A stretch of DNA of 10,169 bases, taken from the NCBI GenBank assembly GCA_030629865.1, contig DAOVOC010000022.1:1-10169 (forward strand). Reading direction: 5' to 3'. Numbering within the stretch: position 1 is the stretch's first letter; the number at the start of each line of letters is the position of its first letter. Made by a program: the position numbers and the translations under genes. Positions 6,472 to 10,169 of the stretch are shown here, piece by piece. Under the pieces are notes generated by a model. It worked only from the letters and a program-made list of their open reading frames with translations, was not told the DNA's origin and ran no database searches. Source of the stretch: a bacterium. GTDB taxonomy: Bacteria > Babelota > Babeliae > Babelales > GCA-2401785.

Positions 6472-7124
6472 ATTTTTTTCATATCTTCCCAGACGTCGTG
6501 TTTAGCATGTGGGTTTCTTAAAAGGTATGCAGGGTGATATGTAGGCATTACAGAAGTGTTTTGGAGTTGATGGAAAATTCCGCGAGCACGAGAAATGCGC
6601 GTCTCGCTTCCTAGCAAGGCGCACGTTGCTGTTGCACCCAGAGTGCAAATTATTTTTGGTTGGATTATTTGCATTTCCTTAAAAAGCAAAAGCTTCATGC
6701 AGGTGGAGCTTTCTAGTGGCAGTGGAGCTCTATTGTTGGGGGGGCGGCATTTTACAACGTTAGATATATAAACATCTTCTCTCTTTAAGCCTATGGCTTG
6801 CAGTATTTGTGTTAAAAGTTTTCCTGCTCTGCCAATAAATGGTTTACCTTCTTTGTCTTCGTTTCTTCCTGGGCCTTCGCCAATTAACATGAGACGTGCG
6901 GTCGGATTTCCGTGGCCAAATACAACCTGGGTTCTGCCCTGTTCAAACAGTGGACATTTATTGCAGTTTTTACATGTTGTTTTAAGTTGTTCTAATTGTT
7001 TTTCTTTTGCCGTAGGCGAAATTGATTGTTTTTGTTGTGAGTTATACACAAAGCCCTTGGGCTGTCTTTTTAGAAACTCTAAATATGTGTAAAGTTTTTG
7101 TTTTATTTTGCTTTGTTGTTCCAT
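6450..7124 (-). CDS. Family 4 (4Fe-4S) uracil-DNA glycosylase
   Basis: The enzyme removes uracil from DNA to start base excision repair. After a variable N-terminus of about 45 residues, the 224-residue chain shows the family 4 plan. Iron-sulfur ligands are probably Cys51 and Cys54 (CKNC; Cys57 is an alternative), Cys126 (KCRPPNNRAP) and Cys142. The active-site motif GEGPGRNEDKEGKPFIGRAG spans 82-101. The second catalytic region is MPTYHPAYLLRNP (193-205), with His197. Family 4 members occur in archaea and in bacteria often lacking Ung, so this may be the main uracil glycosylase here. The ATG follows AAAGGA with about 9 nt spacing. The gene lies 85 nt behind comEC, probably in the same transcript, and its product leaves an abasic site that Nfo (718-1563) can process. 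Confidence 0.95.
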   Translation of the reverse strand: MEQQSKIKQKLYTYLEFLKRQPKGFVYNSQQKQSISPTAKEKQLEQLKTTCKNCNKCPLFEQGRTQVVFGHGNPTARLMLIGEGPGRNEDKEGKPFIGRAGKLLTQILQAIGLKREDVYISNVVKCRPPNNRAPLPLESSTCMKLLLFKEMQIIQPKIICTLGATATCALLGSETRISRARGIFHQLQNTSVMPTYHPAYLLRNPHAKHDVWEDMKKIQTKLKE

Positions 7125-7209
7125 AAGTTTTCGTCCTTTTTAGTTTTTTGTTGTGTCAAAAATGTAACATGCACATTATCTGCAATCAACCCGAAAAAGC
7201 CTGGAGAGT

Positions 7210-8349
7210 TTATTTTTTCTTTTTGTGCCAAAGCAGCGTTGAACCTAATGTCGAAAGGGCAAATGCTAGTACAAAACTGAGTTGAAAATCGAGAGAAAAA
7301 AGCTGGAATGGGGAATAAAGTAAAAGGGTTATTGCAACGATTGTCAGCAAGTGTGGCGTTCGGGTCTGGTGTGTTGTTGCCTTGCCAAGTGCGAATAGCA
7401 AAAATACCCAATGTGCTCGTAAAAACGAAATACTTGTCCACGAAAGTGCTCCGTACATAAAAACTAAAAGGGCGATGATAAGATAGCGAAGTGCTATTGG
7501 CAATGTGGCGATGCTGAGCAGCATAATCCAAATTGAGGTAAATAATGCCACATGCAATCCAGAGCGAGCCAGGTAATGTGAAAGTCCCCAGTATGCAAAA
7601 AATTCTCGCAGCTTGCTTCCTACGGCAATCGTTTTTTTTCCAAGAAAAATTGATGCAAAAAGATTATAAGTTGATGGAGAAAGTTTTTTTTGCATTTCTG
7701 TATCAAGTGAGCTTTTTATTTTTAAAAAAATGTTTTTTGATTTGTTCCATAGCCGCTTAATTGTTCTTGGATTTTTACAAAATACATAGCCAAGAATATT
7801 TTCTTTAGACAAATAATTGTTCCATGAATTTGATTTAGTAAAGGGTGATTGTTTTGGTGGTGGAGAAATTTCGGGATTTATTATTTTTATTGTGTCCCCA
7901 AGTTCGAGCCAGTGGCATCTGCAAAAAATAATAAGTTTGTATTGTCTCCATGGCTTTATGTGATTTTTTTTTGTTGTGATGCATTTTATATGGAGTGCAA
8001 GTTTTTTGTTCAAATATCCCTGTGTTTCGGTTGCTTCGAGTATTGTGCCTTCGATTTTGTTTGTATTGGCTACATAGGTTTGCATTTTTGTAATGCGAGC
8101 CGTATTGAGTTGCTTTGAGGCTGCTGCAAGAAAAAAGAATAGGGTGGTGGTGATAAGTTTGTATGCTAAATGATCAGAATTTGATTGTCGCAAGATTTTG
8201 ATAGCGAAAATGGCAACGCTACAAAATCCGGCTAATAAGAAGAGCCAGTGGGCACATGTTGTGTGTTGCCAGATGATGCCTGCGATGGTTCCGGCAAGTG
8301 CTGGAAGAAGAGGGAGTGAGCGGTAATTATTTTTTAATGATTTTAACAA
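7210..8349 (-). CDS. comEC: Short ComEC/Rec2-like membrane protein lacking the C-terminal half
   Basis: ComEC forms the inner-membrane channel for DNA uptake in natural transformation. This 379-residue protein has N-terminal hydrophobic helices (about 13-50 and 64-77). A soluble, OB-like DUF4131 region follows (about 95-190), then the start of the Competence domain with LFASIFLGKK (230-239), the signature WGLSHYLARSGLHV (254-267) and helices to about 372, including FSLDFQLSFVLAF (351-363). It stops there with a basic tail (HKKKK). The rest of the Competence domain and the metallo-beta-lactamase domain, found in full-length proteins of roughly 700-800 residues, are missing. Only 85 nt separate the stop from the UDG gene, so the absent part is not simply frameshifted downstream. 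The start is TTG with AGGA five nt upstream, overlapping the 3' end of yajC by 23 nt. Uptake activity is doubtful. Confidence 0.85.
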   Translation of the reverse strand: MLKSLKNNYRSLPLLPALAGTIAGIIWQHTTCAHWLFLLAGFCSVAIFAIKILRQSNSDHLAYKLITTTLFFFLAAASKQLNTARITKMQTYVANTNKIEGTILEATETQGYLNKKLALHIKCITTKKNHIKPWRQYKLIIFCRCHWLELGDTIKIINPEISPPPKQSPFTKSNSWNNYLSKENILGYVFCKNPRTIKRLWNKSKNIFLKIKSSLDTEMQKKLSPSTYNLFASIFLGKKTIAVGSKLREFFAYWGLSHYLARSGLHVALFTSIWIMLLSIATLPIALRYLIIALLVFMYGALSWTSISFLRAHWVFLLFALGKATTHQTRTPHLLTIVAITLLLYSPFQLFSLDFQLSFVLAFALSTLGSTLLWHKKKK

Positions 8350-8587
8350 TTGAGTCCTGCGTTATTTCGATAAGGCTGCCATCATATAATTGAACAAGAA
8401 TAGTTGTCGTAAGTTTGTGGTGGACTGTGCCAATCAGTCCACCGCGTGTAATTATTTTGTCACCAGCTTTTATTTCAGAAAATGTTACATTTGTGGCTTG
8501 CTGATGCTGTGGCACATAAATAAGAAAGTAGTAGCTTGCGGTAAGTGCAAAAAAAGGCAAAAGCAGTGTTAATGTGTGTAGTAGCAT
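8327..8587 (-). CDS. yajC: Preprotein translocase accessory subunit YajC
   Basis: YajC is a small single-span inner-membrane protein that associates with SecDF and the SecYEG translocon. The 86-residue product has one hydrophobic helix (about 3-24), then YFLIYVPQHQQ (20-30), which corresponds to the family's 'FYFLLIRPQQKR'. A small soluble domain follows with AGDKIITRGGLIGTVHHK (40-57) and a C-terminal VQLYDGSLIEITQDSIVKI. The frame stays open upstream to 8785, but those codons run antisense to the enolase start and do not resemble YajC, so the ATG at 8585-8587 was chosen; a purine-rich GAAGAG lies upstream. No secD or secF is next to it. yajC is the first gene of the probable yajC-comEC-udg transcript and is divergent from eno over 109 nt. 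Confidence 0.9.
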   Translation of the reverse strand: MLLHTLTLLLPFFALTASYYFLIYVPQHQQATNVTFSEIKAGDKIITRGGLIGTVHHKLTTTILVQLYDGSLIEITQDSIVKIIKK

Positions 8588-8696
8588 TGTGGTATGTCGC
8601 TCTTCTGGTTTAGTACTTAAAAGACCTTTTTGTAGTGCGTTTTCCTTTATTAAAGTTGACGCTATCAGAGTTTGGCGATTTGGTAAAAGGTGGGCT

Positions 8697-9944
8697 ATGA
8701 ATATCGAGAAAATAGATGTTTTTTCTATCCTGGACTCTAGAGGTTGGCCAACTTTGGCAGGATCTTTAATGCTTGAGGATGGCAAAAAAGTTTATGCAAG
8801 TGTTCCTTCTGGTTCTTCAGTTGGCAAATACGAGGCGGTCGAAAAACGAGATGCCGATAAAGATAATTATTCTGGTCAATCTGTAGAAGGGGTTGTGCTG
8901 TCTTTTAAAGACAAAATAATTCCCGTGCTTCTTGGGCAAAAGCCTGATCTTGAGCGAATTGATAAAGAATTGATTGAGCTTGATGGAACAGGAAATAAAT
9001 CTAATTTGGGTGCCAATGTTACGCTTCTTGCAAGCGTGCTTGTTGCTAAAGCGCAAGCGCTAACTTTGAATGTAGAAGTTTTTGAGTTTATTGCACATGT
9101 TGCTGGTTTTAAGCCTGCCATGCCACTTGTTAGAGCAAATGTTATTAACGGCGGCAAGCATGCAGACAGTGGGCTTGCTTTTCAAGAATTTATGATTCAA
9201 ATGCTTCCCGGCACATCTTTTGAAGATCAGCAACATTCAATTGTAAGTTTGTACCATAAACTTGCCGAGGCTTTGCAGCTGCAAAGCCTTTCGGCTTGTG
9301 TTGGCGACGAAGGTGGTTTTGCGCCGCGTTTTGGCGACAAAGGAATGTTTGGTAATGAGCGCGCAGCGCTGACTTTGCTTAGCGAGGTTGTTGAATGTGC
9401 TGGGATGGCTGGCAAGGTTAATATTTGTCTTGATGTTGCGGCCTCTGAATTTTATGACGAAAAATACAAAACCTACAATGTTTATGGTGAGCATGTTTTT
9501 GCAGAAGACCTGATTCAGTTTTACTCAGATTTGGTTAGTCAGTATCCAATAGTTTCTATCGAAGATGGGCTTGTGCAAGATGATTGGGAGGGGTGGCAGA
9601 GTTTGACCGAAAAACTTGGAAAAAATGTTCAAATTGTTGCTGACGATTTGTGTGTTACCAAAACTACCCGCATTCAAAAAGCGATTGAAGAGAATGCCTG
9701 TAATGCCTTTTTAATCAAGCCCAATCAGGTTGGCACCGTTTCAGAAACGCTTGCTGCTATTACTCTCGCCAAAAGTAGTGGTTGTGGTGTTGTTCCATCG
9801 CACCGCTCTGGAGAAACCAACGATTCATTTATTGCAGATTTTGCGATTGGTATTGCTGCAGATGCTTGCAAGATTGGCGCGCCGGCAAGAGGAGAGCGTG
9901 TGGCAAAATACAATCGGCTGATGGAGATTGAACGAGGATTGTAA
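8697..9944 (+). CDS. eno: Enolase (phosphopyruvate hydratase)
   Basis: Enolase interconverts 2-phosphoglycerate and phosphoenolpyruvate in glycolysis. The protein has 415 residues, slightly below the usual length of about 430. The catalytic set is present: Ser41 in the mobile Mg loop (PSGSSVG, 37-43), His155 (NGGKHAD), Glu164 (QEF), the acid Glu205 (GDEGGFAP), Mg ligands Asp246, Glu289 and Asp316, the base Lys341 (LIKPNQVGT), SHRSGE (368-373) and Lys392. Several signature positions are unusual: ILDSRGWPT has Trp where Asn is normal, SGASTG is SGSSVG, HADN is HADS, and DDLFVTN is DDLCVTK. The ATG at 8697 with AAAGGTGG just upstream is preferred over an in-frame extension to 8574. Composition is strongly G- and T-rich, as expected for a leading-strand gene right of the origin. 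Confidence 0.97.
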   Translation: MNIEKIDVFSILDSRGWPTLAGSLMLEDGKKVYASVPSGSSVGKYEAVEKRDADKDNYSGQSVEGVVLSFKDKIIPVLLGQKPDLERIDKELIELDGTGNKSNLGANVTLLASVLVAKAQALTLNVEVFEFIAHVAGFKPAMPLVRANVINGGKHADSGLAFQEFMIQMLPGTSFEDQQHSIVSLYHKLAEALQLQSLSACVGDEGGFAPRFGDKGMFGNERAALTLLSEVVECAGMAGKVNICLDVAASEFYDEKYKTYNVYGEHVFAEDLIQFYSDLVSQYPIVSIEDGLVQDDWEGWQSLTEKLGKNVQIVADDLCVTKTTRIQKAIEENACNAFLIKPNQVGTVSETLAAITLAKSSGCGVVPSHRSGETNDSFIADFAIGIAADACKIGAPARGERVAKYNRLMEIERGL

Positions 9945-10082
9945 AAAGAAAAGGCTTGGAGTAATACCGGCCATTGTTTCTATGATTTACTTCTTGATTT
10001 ATTCACTTAATCAGTGATTTATTTACCATAATAGTTTCTGAAACTTCTTAAAAAAGCCTTTTGGGAGTGAGAAAGAGAAGAT
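9945..10082 (+). other. Gap after eno with weak inverted repeats
   Basis: No gene is seen here. A 5-bp stem (TCACT 10003-10007 with AGTGA 10013-10017) followed by a T-rich stretch might act as a weak eno terminator. AAAAGGCTT (9949-9957) and AAGCCTTTT (10054-10062) form an exact 9-bp inverted repeat with 96 bases between the arms. A CATAAT at 10027-10032 could be a -10 element for the next gene, but no good -35 sits at the usual distance. Confidence 0.3.
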
Positions 10083-10169
10083 ATGTCTTCTAGATTTTGT
10101 CTTTTATTTTCAATCTTTTTTTCATTTCAAAATCTATTTTCAGGATTTTTCTTAGGTACACAAGTTTTA
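10083..10169 (+). CDS. Partial CDS: start of a probable exported protein
   Basis: From an ATG at 10083 the frame is open for 29 codons to the window end. The ATG follows a purine-rich AGAGAAG, a modest ribosome binding site. The N-terminus has an Arg at position 4, then a hydrophobic, Phe/Leu-rich stretch (about 5-24) that looks like a signal peptide or membrane anchor. The last visible residues, SGFFLGTQVL, recall the opening 'CF.aGT.V.T' of Hint/intein-type domains, although the Cys is replaced by Gly or Phe. That comparison is a guess from ten residues. The gene continues beyond the window, so function is undetermined. Confidence 0.5.
   Translation, partial: MSSRFCLLFSIFFSFQNLFSGFFLGTQVL

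Noticed and set aside
7125..7215. Frameshift in the A-rich run at the comEC stop as the cause of its short length
   Set aside because: Only about 85 nt lie before the UDG start, and no further Competence or beta-lactamase motifs appear in any frame there.
7103..7531. 142-codon frame on the minus strand overlapping the 3' end of comEC
   Set aside because: It is an out-of-frame shadow of comEC, it has no family-like motifs, and its stop lies inside the UDG gene. It does not encode the missing ComEC C-terminus.
8656..8661. TTGACG as a -35 element for eno
   Set aside because: No reasonable -10 hexamer lies 16-18 nt downstream, and the start would fall on the ribosome binding site.
8574..8696. 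41-residue N-terminal extension of enolase
   Set aside because: Family members begin just before the ILDSRG motif, and a good ribosome binding site precedes the ATG at 8697.
8588..8785. 66-residue N-terminal extension of YajC
   Set aside because: It is antisense to the eno start region and unlike YajC. The internal ATG gives a protein of normal length with its membrane helix at the N-terminus.

Overview
The window reads as a chromosomal segment of a compact, A+T-rich bacterial genome. Housekeeping genes are tightly packed, genes use the standard code, and GTG/TTG starts occur (nusA and infB GTG, comEC TTG). Candidatus Dependentiae (TM6) or another reduced, host-associated lineage would fit the short intergenic gaps, the shortened ComEC and the divergent enolase. 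That placement is inference only, because no rRNA or other decisive marker is present.

Left arm (1-5741). A small membrane-anchored protein with a GerMN-like domain (minus strand, 61-627) is divergent from nfo, endonuclease IV (plus strand, 718-1563). nfo converges on a polyprenyl-phosphate sugar-1-phosphate transferase of the MraY/WecA family (minus, 1585-2574). Next comes a transcription-translation pair, nusA (4671-5741) then infB (2678-4585), both minus strand. It appears to have a promoter at 5816-5844 and a clear rho-independent terminator at 2628-2660. The usual partners rimP, ylxR, rbfA and truB are absent from the cluster.

Centre (5742-6449). This 708-base gene-free stretch is the most notable part of the window and looks like the chromosomal replication origin. 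It holds a 54-base tract with about 93% A+T, a run of NAN triplets resembling DnaA-trios, and two arrays of DnaA-box-like 9-mers (TTATCAACA) spaced exactly 11 bp apart. The arrays lie in opposite orientation about 100 bp apart. Base composition also changes here. To the left the + strand is rich in A and C, and to the right in G and T, in both cases largely regardless of gene direction. A change from C>G to G>C in the + direction is the classic sign of a bidirectional origin. If this is right, oriC lies between nusA and a uracil-DNA glycosylase gene, with no dnaA or dnaN visible nearby.

Right arm (6450-10169). A minus-strand group runs yajC (Sec accessory subunit), a short comEC-like gene overlapping it by 23 bases, then a family 4 uracil-DNA glycosylase. 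Divergent from yajC is a plus-strand enolase of 415 residues with an intact catalytic set but several altered signature motifs. The window ends inside a new plus-strand gene (from 10083) whose first 29 codons look like a signal peptide.

The window therefore combines DNA repair of base damage (Nfo and UDG), transcription and translation factors, envelope glycan and secretion functions, and glycolysis around a probable origin. nusA, infB, the transferase gene and eno are co-directional with forks leaving it; nfo and the yajC-comEC-udg group are head-on.
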